NCBI GenBank assembly: GCA_029844215.1
Contig: CM056731.1
Location: 78,884,992 to 78,948,991 of the forward strand
DNA: 64,000 bases
DNA from: Przewalskia tangutica
Taxonomy: Eukaryota; Streptophyta; Magnoliopsida; Solanales; Solanaceae
Direction of reading: 5' to 3'
The notes beneath the pieces are model-generated. The model saw nothing but the letters and a program-made list of their open reading frames with translations, searched no databases and was not told the DNA's origin. Positions 10,501 to 21,989 of this stretch are shown here, piece after piece. The position numbers and the translations under genes are program-made. Every line of letters starts with the position of its first letter. Position 1 is the first letter of the stretch.

Positions 10501-11150
10501 GTTCATGTATTCCTTGGTGCTTGTATATCATAAGCTGGCGGTGAGGAAGGTATTCCACGGGCACGATTGATGTTGTGGGCGTGAGACCCGTTGTTAAATT
10601 GAGTGATGACTTGAGGCGTGAGTCACGACTTGACATATCGCTTATTTATAGTGAAGCGTAGTTTGGTTATCATACATGTCTCTGCTTTGTATAGACTACT
10701 ATGATTTCATTTCTGATGTTATTTTTAGTTTCACATACTCGGTACTGTTATGCGACCTCGCCCGAAGCTGCGTTCATGCGCGAGTTGAGGTACATCGATC
10801 GTTGATCCTAGCTCTCGAGTCCGATTCGGCGTTTGGGAAGCTCGTTTCTCGGAGGCTTATCGGTGGTATAGTCCGCATGCGTAGTAAGTGTTTACATTCG
10901 GGGTGTGGCGGGGCCACTGTCGCCATTGTGTCGTATCATTCTTAGAAGTGCAGTAATGCGTCGTGGCGGGGTTGGTAAAAAGGATTAAGCTGTTCATTTG
11001 TAAAAGAGTTGATGGTTATATATATGCCGAAAGGCAAGTTTTCATAGATTATTGTTTTATATTTCTGTTATCTCATGTTGTTGTTTTATGTTCCGCTGAT
11101 TACTCTGATGTTGTGTCACTAGGGTGCCCGGGGTAAGGCACCAGTCACGG
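7535..11150 (+). repeat. A1 3' LTR
   Basis: It starts TGTTATACCCGTAG and is collinear with 2426-6096, including the TATA box at 8192-8200, a dyad near 9158-9210, the core block near 9475-9570 and the tandem cassette near 10130-10345. It breaks off at '...caccagtcacgg' (11150), before the terminal GTCGTGACA. Confidence 0.85.
8192..8200 (+). promoter_or_regulatory. TATA box of A1 3' LTR
   Basis: CTATAAATA follows GGCCATTGGTTGG, the same layout as at 3104. Transcription from here would read out into the inverted LTR array. Confidence 0.6.
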
Positions 11151-11172
11151 GAAAATCAGCGGAAATAAAAAC
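11083..11172. repeat. Tail-to-tail LTR fold-back junction
   Basis: The plus LTR tail '...gttccgctgatt...' meets the minus LTR sequence GAAAATCAGCGGAAATAAAA across about 45 bases (11106-11150). The two arms are inverted repeats of each other, and homology continues outward in both directions. The spacer is a single copy of the LTR tail, so one of the two expected tails is missing. Confidence 0.7.
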
Positions 11173-11685
11173 ATGAACATGAATTAAGAGAAAAAAATAA
11201 ATAAACAGGCCAACCAAAACAGTTGCCTTCATCATATATACATAAATACCCGAACATTTATCCTTTTTACAAACCACACTTGTGATGTTCTGCACCTCTA
11301 GATTTATACAACAACTATGACGAGGCAGGCCCGCCATACCACGAATGTACAAGGACCTCTGGACTCGGGGTAACATACCAAAGATAAGCCTCGAAGAGCA
11401 GCTTCCAATCTGGAAAGGTGATCCTAAAACCAGGATCGACGGTAGATGTACCTCTACTGCGGCATGAGCGGCCCGAAGGAGGTCGATCTAACAGTACCAA
11501 GTATGTGAAGCGTAAAATCGTAAATGAAATCATAATAGTCTATAAGCGGGAGGCGGTATGATAACCAAACTACGATACACACATAACAATTATATCAATT
11601 CGGTCTCACGCCCACAACATCAATCTGCGCGTGAGTACCTTCCGCCGGCTGGCAGTCTATGATATGATAACAACAAGACAACAAT

Positions 11686-11965
11686 CCAAATGGGAGCATA
11701 CCCGTGCGCTACGCATCGTGTCAGTATGTCCAAAGGGAACAAATAAGACAACATTCCAAATGGAAGCATACCCGTGCGCTACGCATCGTGTCGATGGAGT
11801 CGAAGGAAACAATAAGACGGCATTCCAAATGGAAGCATGCGTGCGCTACGCATCGTGTCGGTATGTCCAAAGGAAACAATAAGACAACAAGCGGTAATCA
11901 AAGTGGAAGCATGCGTGCGCTACGCATCGTGTCAGTATGTCCAAAGCGATTAACAAAGGTAACAC
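11686..11965 (-). repeat. Minisatellite, about 68-bp unit, 4 copies
   Basis: Each copy contains GCGCTACGCATCGTGTC and a GTATGTCCAAAGG-like stretch. Reverse-complemented, the unit matches the GGACATACCGACACGATGGG repeat of the F LTR (56826-57465), so the cassette is shared between subfamilies. Confidence 0.8.
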
Positions 11966-12085
11966 TATCAAAAGGAACGTACCCGTGGAATTTCTCCGTC
12001 ACTGCCGGCACGTCCAAGTAAGTTCTCAACAAGTCAACCGACCCTCCATCGAGAGACGCGGTAGTATAGAAACACATTTTTTGCA

Positions 12086-12196
12086 CAACAAAGGCTATCA
12101 CAACAAGCATAGGCAAGTTTCACAACAACAAGCATAGGCAAGTTTCACATCAACAAGCATAGGCAAGTTTCACAACAACAAGCATAGGCAAGTTAT
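12086..12196 (-). repeat. Short tandem repeat, about 24-bp unit, 4 copies
   Basis: Copies of ACAACAAGCATAGGCAAGTT are separated by TTCAC or TTATAC. The same array occurs in the H LTR at about 63365-63475. Confidence 0.85.
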
Positions 12197-14259
12197 ACAC
12201 TGACTCAAAGTACTTTCATTTTATGCCAAAGTCGGGTTTTAACCTAAAGTACTACGTACGTTAAATTGCTTTTAACGGGATCTAATAATTTTATAAAAGT
12301 CACCCGATAACAGTATTATATAAATAGAGTGACTTATATCTTTTAAGTAAACCAAAACAACTTCCATACTTTCCTTTTAAAACCAAATTAAGGCAACACC
12401 ATGCCTTCTTTTGACCAAAACACTTTTCTTTTTAAAGCCAAGTTACCACATTAAAACCAATGATAAAACCTTTCTTTTGTTTTCATAAGGTCGTTATAAC
12501 CAACTTCCCATAAAGTTGTTATACACCTTATGTTTTTAAACCATTTTAAGACAACACAATGCCTTTCTTTTTCCTAAAGTTCGGTTTGCCTAATTTCAAT
12601 TACACAAGTCTCTTTTTTGAAAAGTTCATAGTTCAATGTCTTAATCTCTTTTAAAACAATTGAGTAACATATGCCTTAGGCGAGTAGGTTATTCTTGTTC
12701 ATAATCAATCTTATTAGCAGCCATGATCTAGAAAATGTAATATCATTTTGTCTCATCTTAGCTTACATGCGGATGGAGGTTTCTCTTGGTTTTAATAATA
12801 CTTAATTATTCAATACATTTCCCTTTATTAACTATTGCGGTGGTTTGTCGATACATTACGATTTCAAATCGGTAAAACATTATTCCTTCCAAAACCAAGT
12901 ACTCATTACTCACGAATGAGGTTTCACACATCCATATTAAGTCAAGTCTCTTATCTTTTAAGAATAAGTCTCTTAACTTCTAAACCATTAAACCATTCTT
13001 TTTATCTCTCTTAAGACGTTACACCTAACTTCTCATAAAGCTGGTATAACTTTTATGTTTTCAAACCAAGTATACACTTCTTTCAAAAAGGTTTCTTAAT
13101 CTTTTAGAATACTTCAAGGTTCTTTATTATCACACATCAAGTCGGTTATAAGTCAAGTCAGTTCTCTTTTAAAAACCACAAAGCATTTCTCATTTACATA
13201 GAGCTGTTATAACCAACTTCCCATAAAGCCGTTATAACACTTTATGTTTAAAGACAATCAAATACATTTAACACATGTACGTCTACCGTACTACATAGTT
13301 ATACACATATCATGCTAGAACAGATAGGAAGAGGTTCACATACCTCGCGACGATTATCGACTAATAGCAAAACGCTCCAAGTACCTCAAACCGTCGGCTA
13401 CACTCTAAGCCAAGCAGATCACTCCACACGTAGTACTTGACCTATAGAGGCCCTGGCGCCTATTAACATCTTTAGATCTCGACGTAGAATATTACGAGAA
13501 AATTGGCGACACCTCCCCACATGACAGCGTAATTCTCCTCTCTATCGGCGGCTACCAAGCCAACGGGGGGTTTTACACGTCTAGCGGGCGTGTACAATTC
13601 TACTTCACGGTAATGCTATACAAGTCTCATGTCTGATCTAAGTAATTCTGATTCGATTCTCTTCTTAAAGTTCAGGCTTAAGTCGCAAGACATTGCCGTA
13701 AGTATTATTCAGGCTTAAGTCAAAAGACATTGCCGCACAACTATGTTCAATTCTATATATAGTATACCTTAACTATATATTCCAACAACATGTAATTTCC
13801 AATTACAACAGAAGGTTAAGAGTGTTTACCTCGATAAGCCCAAAATTATCCGAGTTTATATGTCGATCCTGAGCAAGGTTTAGCTCCTACTCCGTGCGCT
13901 CCGACCTGCTCCAACCAACCCTTAGAAGTTCTAACCAACTTCTACTTATAACTTTAACTACGGGTGAAGATTTACTTAGGGTTTCGTTTAGTGGCTAAAG
14001 GAAAGTATACTAGTATTTATGGGCTTTTTGTATAGAGGTAACCTTGGGAATACTACAAGGTATTTGGGCATTACAACAATACTAGGAGAGTATTTCTATA
14101 CCACAACAAGGGTATTATACGAAACAACTAGGCTAGGGGGTAGGCTCTCGGCCTGAGGCCCAACAAAGGGGAGGACTTGGCGAATGCTACACTTAAGGGG
14201 AGGATTTTTGAGACTTGGAGAATGATTTTTGGATGAAGAAGTTCATCAACTAAGGGGGG

Positions 14260-14268
14260 TATTTATAG
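14260..14268 (-). promoter_or_regulatory. TATA box of U1
   Basis: The plus strand shows TATTTATAG (minus CTATAAATA), with CCAATGG-type boxes immediately upstream on the minus strand (GGCCAACCAATGGCC near 14279-14293). Confidence 0.6.
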
Positions 14269-15084
14269 GTCAAGCAATGGCCAACCAATGGCCAAGATGA
14301 AGACAAGTGTTAGGCAAGTGTAGGGCTAGGATTTGGACAAGTGTTTGTGGGCCCCACTTTCTCATCTACTACACAAAATATCTAGCCAAACATTGACCAA
14401 ATGTTTAAGGCATTTTCCATGGCAAAAACGTGCCAACAACTCCCTCCAAAACCGTCCACTTTGTGCCACCTAAGGGTGACACGTGTCGCCTCTATTGGTC
14501 CAAAATATTTTATCTCTCGGAAAAATCCATAAAAATTATTATTGACATAGCGGAATTTTCCCTACGAAAGTGGAAACGTTTCGTCGAAAAACGACTCTTT
14601 TTGGCACTTGTGTACAAATTTCGAAACTTGTCAATTCTTAAGGCAAAAATTTAAATACGTACGCCCTACGTACATACTCTGGAAGTACGGGGTATAACAG
14701 ACGGGACAGGGCCCCGCCATACCCCTGAATGTACAAGAACCTACAGACATCAGGGTAACATACCAAAGATAAGCCTCCGAAGGAACGGAGCTTCGACGCG
14801 AAAGGTGATCTAAGCGGGGATCGACGGCCAGATGTACCTCTGCACTGCGGCATGAGCGGCCCCGAAGGAGGTCGATAACAGTACCAAGTATGTGGCGTAA
14901 ACCTTGTAAATGAAATCATAATAGTCTATATAAAGCGGGAGACATGTATGATAACAAACTACGATTCACAACATAAAAGCGATGTCAAGTCGGGGACTCA
15001 CGCCTCAAAGTCATCCCGCCGTACGTGGAACTCCTTCCTCACCGCCGGCGGTCTAGGTACAAATCATGTGATCGTATAACATGT

Positions 15085-15458
15085 CTCGGCCCATCTCATG
15101 GACCCGGTATAGAAGCGTGTGGAATACATTCGGTTCATCTCATGAACTTCGGTAGTCGGATGGAATACATTCGGTCCGTCAGTGGGCCTTGGTAGTCGAG
15201 TGAAATACATTCGATTCATCCCATGAACACGGTAGTCGAGTGAAATACATTCGGTTCATCCATGAACACGGTAGTCGAGTGAAATACATTCGGTTCATCC
15301 CATGAACGCGGTAGTCGAGTGAAATACATTCCCGGTTCATCCCATGAACGCGGTAGTCGAGTGAAATACATTCCCGGTTCATCCCATGAACGCGGTAGTC
15401 GAGTGAAATACATTCCCGGTTCGTCCCATGAACGCGGTAGTCGAGTGAAATACATTCC
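15085..15458 (-). repeat. Minisatellite, 41-47-bp unit, about 9 copies
   Basis: Units share GGTAGTCGAGTGAAATACAT and CGGTTCATCCCATGAACG. Later copies are almost identical, which suggests recent expansion or homogenisation. The open frames across it (108 and 95 residues) are products of the repeat and not genes. Confidence 0.9.
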
Positions 15459-17338
15459 TTGCACAACAAGTCTATCACACGCAAACATAGGCAAGTTACA
15501 CACAACTTAAAGTACTTTCATTTTATGACAAAGTCCGGGTTTTAACCCTAAAGTACTACGTACGTTAAATTCCTTTTAAGAGATCCATTCCTTTTATAAA
15601 AGTCACCCGATACCCGTAGTATAAAAAAAATAGAGTGACTTACATCTTTTACGTAAACCAAAACAACTTCCCTTTTTAAAGTCAAGTTACCACATTAAAA
15701 CCAATGATAAAACCCTTATTTCGTTTTCATAAAGTCGTTATAACCAACTTCCCATAAAGCTGTTATAACACTTTATGTTTTAAACCAATTTAAGACAAAA
15801 CAATGCCTTTCCTTTCCCTACAGTTCCAGTTTGCCTAATTTCAATTACTCGAGTCTCTTTATTTTAGAAAGGTTTCATAGTTCAATGTCTTAATCTCTTT
15901 TAAAACAATTGAATAACATATGCCATAGGTGTGGCGATTTATTCTTGTTTATAACCATTTATTAAAGCGACCATGATCTAGAAAATGTAATATCATTTTG
16001 TCTCATCTTAGCTTCATGCGGATGGAGGTTTCTACTGGTTTTAATAATACTTCATTATTCAATACATTTTCCTTTATTAGCGTTGCAGTGGTTTGTTCGA
16101 TACTCATTCTGATTTCCGAAATTAGTAAAACATTAGTCCTTTTAAAAACCAGGTACTCATTACTCACGAATGAGGTTTCACACAAAATTCATATTAATAC
16201 ATTCAAGTCAAGTCTCTTATCTTTTAAGATCGAGTCTCTTAACTTATAAAATCAGTAAACCATTCTTTTTATCTCTTTTAGACGTTATACCCAACTTCCC
16301 ATAAAACTAGTATAACTCTTAAGCTTTTTTAAAACCAAGCATTACTCTTCTTTCAAAAGGTTTCTTAAATCTTTTGAAATACTTCAAGATCATTATTATT
16401 AGGGCTTAAGTCAAAAGACATTGCCGTGACACTACATTCGATTAACACACGTCGTCTAGTACTATATATACTCTTTTAAAATATTTCAAGATTCTTATTA
16501 TTCAGGCTTAAGTCAAAGACATTGCCAGCGTCACGTCTAGTACTATATATATATTACTTTAAAATACTTCATGCTCAAGAGTATAGGAAGAATCACATAC
16601 CTTGCGGCGATTATCGACTATAAGCAAAGCGCTCCACGGCTATAACGGCTAGCCTGTCCACCTAAGTAGCACATGCTACTTGCGAACATTCAACCAATAA
16701 AGGTTATCGATCTACGTAAATCTGATCTATGTAAATACAGTTTAATCTTCTATCGTAATATTCTTACGATGCGATTTGATTCAAGTCTATTACGTAATAT
16801 CCTTCATTACAGTTCAATTCTCTTATGAATCTTATAATCATTTCTATACTACTACGGTATGTAATTTCCAATTACAAAGAAGGGCGATGATAGTATTTAG
16901 CTCGATGATCCCAAAATTATCCAAGTTTAATGTCGCTCCTGAGCAACGTTAAGCTCCTACTCAGAGTGCTCCAACCCGCTCCATACAACCCTTAGAAGTT
17001 CTACGCAACTTCTACTCAACACTTCTAGACTATGAAGGTTTTCCTTGAGGTTTCGTTTAGTGGCTAAAGGAAGTATAATAGTATTTTAGGCTTTTGTATA
17101 AGTGTAACCTTGGTAATACTACAAGGTATTTGGGCCAAGGTATTTGGACATTAAAACAATACTAGGAGAGTATTTCTATACCACAACAAGGGTATTATAC
17201 AAAAACAACTAGGCTAGGGGGTAGGCTGCGGCCTGAGGCCCAACAAAGGGGAGGACTTGGCGAATGCTACACTTAAGGGGAGGATTTTGAGACTTGGAGA
17301 ATGATTTTTGGATGAAGAAGTTCATCAACTAAGGGGGG

Positions 17339-17347
17339 TATTTATAG
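17339..17347 (-). promoter_or_regulatory. TATA box of U2
   Basis: TATTTATAG on plus, in the same context as U1. Confidence 0.6.
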
Positions 17348-18149
17348 GTCAAGCAATGGCCAACCAATGGCCAAGATGAAGACAAGTGTTAGGCAAGTGT
17401 AGGGCTAGGATTTGGACAAGTGTTTGTGGGCCCCACTTTCTCATCTACTACACAAAATATCTAGCCAAACATTGACCAAATGTTTAAGGCATTTTCCATG
17501 GCAAGCGTGCCAACAACTCCTCCAAAACCGTCCACTTTGTGCCACCTAAGGGTGACACGTGTCGCCTCTATTGGTCCAAAATATTTTATCTCTCGGAAAA
17601 ATCCATAAAAATTATTATTGACATAGCGGAATTTTCCCTACGAAAGTTGTGGAAACGTTTAGTCAAAAACGACTCTTTTGGCACTTGTGTACAAATTTGA
17701 AACTTGTCAATTCTTAAGGCAAAAATTTAAATCGTCGCCTACGTACATACTCTAGAAATGCGGGTATAGCAGACGGGACAGGGCCGCCATACCACGAATG
17801 TACAAGAACCTCTGAACATCGGGTAACATACCAAAGATAAGCCTCAGAAGGAACGGAGCTTCCAAGGCTGAAAGGTGATCCTAAAGCGGGGATCGGCGGC
17901 CGATGTACCTCTACTGCGGCGTGAGCGGCCGAAGGAGGTCGATCTGGCAGTACCAAGTATGTGAAGCTGTAAACACTGTAACTGAAATCATAATCGTCTC
18001 TATAAAGCAGGAGTCATGTATGATAACCAAACTACGATTCCTGACATAAGCGATCATGTCAAGTCGGGGACTCACGCCTCAAAGTCATCCGCCGTGCGTG
18101 GAACTCCTTATCACCGCTGGCGATCTAGGTACAAATCATGTGATCGTAT

Positions 18150-18515
18150 AACATGTCTCGGCCCATCTCATGGACCCGGTATAGAAAGCGTGTGGAATAC
18201 ATTCGGTTCATCGTGAACTTCGGTAGTCGGATGGAATACATTCGGTCCATCCAGTGGGCCTTGGTAGTCGAGTGAAATACATTCCCGATTCATCCATGAA
18301 CACGGTAGTCGAGTGAAATACATTCGGTTCATCCATGAACACGGTAGTCGAGTGAAATACATTCGGTTCATCCCATGAACGGTGGTCAGTGAAATACATT
18401 CTCGGTTCATCCCGTGAGCGGTAGTCGAGTGAAATACATTCGGTTCATCCGTGAGCGGTAGTCGAGTGAAATACATTCCCGGTTCGTCCCATGAACGCGG
18501 TAGTCGAGTGAAATA
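18150..18515 (-). repeat. Minisatellite in U3, 36-46-bp unit, about 9 copies
   Basis: This is the same array as at 15085-15458, copy for copy, with short indels mainly at CCCATGAACG/CCGTGAGCG positions. Confidence 0.9.
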
Positions 18516-20417
18516 CATTCCTTGCACAACAAGTCTATCACACGCAAACATAGGCAAGTTACACACAACTTAAAGTACTTTCATTTTATGACAAAGTCCG
18601 GGTTTTAACCCTAAAGTACTACGTACGTTAAATTCCTTTTAAGAGATCCATTCCTTTTATAAAAGTCACCCGATACCCGTAGTATAAAAAAATAGAGTGA
18701 CTTACATCTTTTACGTAAACCAAAACAACTTCCCTTTTTAAAGTCAAGTTACCACATTAAAACCAATGATAAAACCCTTATTTCGTTTTCATAAAGTCGT
18801 TATAACCAACTTCCCATAAAGCTGTTATAACACTTTATGTTTTAAACCAATTTAAGACAAAACAATGCCTTTCCTTTCCCTACAGTTCCAGTTTGCCTAA
18901 TTTCAATTACTCGAGTCTCTTTATTTTAGAAAGGTTTCATAGTTCAATGTCTTAATCTCTTTTAAAACAATTGAATAACATATGCCATAGGTGTGAGCAG
19001 TTTATTCTTGTTTATAACCATTTATTAAAGCAGCCATGATCTAGAAAATGTAATATCATTTTGTCTCATCTTAGCTTCTATGCAGATGGAGGTTTCTACT
19101 GGTTTTAATAATACTTCATTATTCAATACATTTTCCTTTATTAGCGTTGCAGTGGTTTGTTCGATACTCATTCTGATTTCCGAAATTAGTAAAACATTAG
19201 TCCTTTTAAAAACCAGGTACTCATTACTCACGAATGAGGTTTCACACAAAATTCATATTAATACATTCAAGTCAAGTCTCTTATCTTTTAAGATCGAGTC
19301 TCTTAACTTATAAAATTAGTAAACCATTCTTTTTATCTCTTTTAGACGTTATACCCAACTTCCCATAAAACTAGTATAACTCTTAAGCTTTTTTAAAACC
19401 AAGCATTACTCTTCTTTCAAAAAGGTTTCTTAAATCTTTTGAAATACTTCAAGATCATTATTATTCAGGCTTAAGTCAAAAGACATTGCCGTGACACTAC
19501 ATTCAGTTAACACACGTACGTCTACCGTACTATATATACTCTTTTAAAATATTTCAAGATTCTTATTATTCAGGCTTAAGTCAAAAGACATTGCCACACG
19601 TACGTCTACCGTACTATATATATATTACTTTAAAATACTTCATGCTCAAGAGTATAGGAAGAATCACATACCTTGCGACGATTATCGACTATAAGCAAAA
19701 CGCTCCACGGCTATAACCCGGCTAGCCCTGTCCACCTTCTAAGTAGCACATGCTACTTGCAGAACATTCAACCAATAAAGGTTATCGATCAGTAAATACA
19801 GTCCTATGTAAATACAGTTTAATCTTCTATCGTAATATTCTTCTGATGCGATTTCAGTTCAAGTCTATTCTGTAATATCCTTCTATTACAGTTCAATTCT
19901 CTTCTATGAATCTTATAATCATTTCTATACTACTACGGTATGTAATTTCCAATTACAAAAGAAGGACAGTAGTATTTACCTCGATGAGCCCAAAATTATC
20001 CAAGTTTAATGTCGCTCCTGAGCAACGTTAAGCTCCTACTCCGAGTGCTCCAACCCGCTCCAAACAACCCTTAGAAGTTCTACGCAACTTCTACTTAACA
20101 CTTCAACCGACTATGAAGGTTTTCCTTAGGGTTTCGTTTAGTGGCTAAAGGAAGTATAATAGTATTTTCTGGGCTTTTGTATAAGTGTAACCTTGGGAAT
20201 ACTACAAGGTATTTGGGCCAAGGTATTTGGACATTAAAACAATACTAGGAGAGTATTTCTATACCACAACATGGGGTATTATCTGAAAACAACTAGGTTA
20301 GGGGACCTCTCGGCCAAACTTTCTCGGGGGCTTTGGAATGACGAAAGCTTCAAGGGAGAGGAGGATTTTTAACACTTAGCAAATGATTTTAGGATGAAGA
20401 AGTTCATCACTTAGAAG

Positions 20418-20426
20418 TATTTATAG
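20418..20426 (-). promoter_or_regulatory. TATA box of U3
   Basis: TATTTATAG on plus, preceded on the minus strand by CCATTGG boxes. Confidence 0.6.
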
Positions 20427-20592
20427 GTCAAGAAATGGCCAACCAATGGCCAAGATTCTTCCAAGTGTTAGGCAAGTGTAGGGCTAGGATTAAGCCATGT
20501 GCACCTTATCCATCTACCACCAAAATATCCTACCAACTACTTGACAAAACAAGCCACAATTCGTCCACCATTGCCGCTGACCTCATCGATGT

Positions 20593-20614
20593 GAGGGTGA
20601 CACGTGTCACCCTC
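20593..20614. promoter_or_regulatory. 22-bp perfect palindrome (G-box/ABRE core)
   Basis: The central 18 bases are GGGTGACACGTGTCACCC, and symmetry extends two bases further each side. It lies upstream of the U3 TATA box on the minus strand, where A-type LTRs carry GACACGTGTC. Confidence 0.7.
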
Positions 20615-20827
20615 CCGTTGGTCCAAAATGTTTCGTCTCTCGGAAAAATCCGCAAAAAATATAAATGACATAGCCGGAATTTTCCCTTCGCAAGTTTAGT
20701 AAAACGTTTCGTCGAAAAACGACTCTTTTCGGCACTTGTGCCCAAATTTCGAACTTAGCCTAACTTTAAGGCTTAAATTATATACGTACGCCCTCACGTA
20801 CATACTCTGGAAATACGGGGTATAATA

Positions 20828-21783
20828 GTTAGTGTCTTATGACATTTGTGTAAGGGGGTTTTGTTGTTGTGCTTATGTTGTTTAACGATAAGCAGTTATG
20901 CTGGTATTATATCACTTACCCCCCTGACTTGTTATGCTGAGGGTTAGCCTCCCCCGATGCGAGGAATACCTCATGCGGGTCCATGGGACCTATGCGGAGC
21001 TGCGGGAGTTCCAGGATGATCACTTCGGGTGTGTTCTGTGCGTCGAGAATACCTCATCGGTCCATGTGACTATGCGGTGCGGGAGTCGAGTTGATGCAGG
21101 GTTAGCTATCCGTCGAGAATACCTCATGCGGACCTAGGTGGTCTATGCGGTGCGGAAGTTCGAGATTAGGCTCGCATAATGATACTATGGGCGATTGGCC
21201 TTGCTTGATCATTAGCGGCCTAGAAAAGACCGATTCACGTTATATCTATTTTGCTCTTGTTTATCTTTGGCACTATGCGGTTAAAAATTTGTTGTTAAAT
21301 GCGTATTTGTGGCTGGTTTTAAAATGTTATGATTTTATTTGATACTTCTGATTTCACATACTTGGTACTGTTATCGACCTCGCCCGGAAGTGCGTTCATC
21401 TGCGGTAGAAGTACACGATTGTCGATCCTCGCTCATAGGATCACGATTCAGCGTTTTGGGAAGCTCCGTTTCTCGGAGGCTTATCTTTTAGTATAGTCCT
21501 GTCGTTGTAGGTACTTACATTCGGTGTATGGCGGGGCCTGTCCGTCGTAGTGTAATTACATTCTTAGAGTGCATGAAATCTTGTTGTGGCGGGGTTTGTA
21601 AAAGGGATGTAATTGTTCAGGTTTAATCATTTTTTTATATATGCAGAAAGGTGACCGTTTTGGTTAGCCTATTTTTCTTATTGTATATCTTGTTTCATGT
21701 GTAAGTTTTATTTCCGATCTTCTGCGATGTTGTATCACTAGGGTGCAGGTAAGGCCCGATCCACGGGCAGGGTCGTCGTGACA
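20828..21783 (+). repeat. P1 5' LTR, 3'-terminal fragment
   Basis: It is homologous to about 4924-6096 of A1 and ends GTCGTGACA. Bases 20955-21175 hold about three copies of the GAATACCTCATGCGG cassette. Confidence 0.8.
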
Positions 21784-21787
21784 AAAG

Positions 21788-21799
21788 TGGTATCAGAGC
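21788..21799 (+). other. Primer binding site of P1 (intact)
   Basis: TGGTATCAGAGC lies four bases after the LTR end. It is complementary to the 3' end of plant initiator tRNA-Met. Confidence 0.9.
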
Positions 21800-21989
21800 A
21801 GTTAATCCTCGGAAAGTGTCTACAGACCGTATCTAGTTGAGTCTTGATTATCGGCGTGTTGTGAACCACACCTATAATCAGGAGGCTGCAGGATATTTAG
21901 GATTGGTTTCCATTCTTTTCACTCTGAGATCGTGCCTTAGAGCTGTGTTATAAATTGGACTCCCTCTGGCGTATTCGTTTGTGCTAGTT

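Larger units (their letters stand above)
2426..11150 (+). mobile_element. Element A1: full LTR-internal-LTR, gag-only
   Basis: LTRs at 2426-6096 and 7535-11150 (about 3.67 and 3.62 kb) flank only 1.44 kb of internal DNA. The internal region has a PBS, a gag remnant lacking its capsid core, a conserved hairpin block and a stem-loop before the 3' LTR. The two LTRs align along their whole length and differ mainly by short indels at CHG sites and in homopolymers. The 3' LTR stops about 30 bases short of its expected GTCGTGACA end and joins an inverted LTR at 11150. No clean 5-bp target duplication is visible. Confidence 0.85.
11151..14699 (-). repeat. LTR unit U1 (minus), first of a tandem trimer
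   Basis: This is a minus LTR lacking roughly its last 50-60 bases and ending GGGGTATAACA at 14699. It carries the 11686-11965 and 12086-12196 tandem repeats, the dyad near 12490-12540, the core block near 12720-12790, and a TATA box at 14260-14268. From '...gacgaggcaggcccgccat' (about 11320) onward it is equivalent to U2 and U3. Confidence 0.8.
14700..17771 (-). repeat. LTR unit U2 (minus), hybrid middle unit
   Basis: The unit starts GACGGGACAGGGCCCC directly after the U1 terminus and ends ATAGCA at 17771. From 14700 to about 17160 it is nearly identical to U3, including the nine-copy minisatellite. From about 17195 to 17771 it is nearly identical to U1 (same leader, same GGATTTGGACAAGTG segment). 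It looks like the product of unequal crossing-over. TATA box at 17339-17347. Confidence 0.8.
17772..20827 (-). repeat. LTR unit U3 (minus), last of the trimer
   Basis: It starts GACGGGACAGGGCCGCC after the U2 terminus and ends TATAATA at 20827 (TATAACA expected). Its first 2.5 kb match U2. Its last 0.5 kb differ from U1 and U2 and contain a long palindrome at 20593-20614. TATA box at 20418-20426. Confidence 0.8.

Noticed and set aside
12086..12196. Regular about 24-bp repeats resembling a CRISPR array (also 63365-63475)
   Set aside because: There are no unique spacers, the repeats are directly adjacent, and the context is a plant LTR.
15179..15505. Repetitive open frames of 108 and 95 residues (repeated CISLDYRVHGMNR or MYFTRLPRSWDEP)
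   Set aside because: They are translations of the 41-47-bp minisatellite, open in several frames on both strands, with no promoter of their own and no homology I recognise.
16003..16249. Open frames on both strands in the LTR core block (also at 19025-19313)
   Set aside because: Conserved as DNA, but the same frame is not open in the A, C or F copies.
21788..21799. tRNA-Met-like sequence
   Set aside because: Only the 12-base complement of the tRNA 3' end is present; it is the primer binding site and not a tRNA gene.
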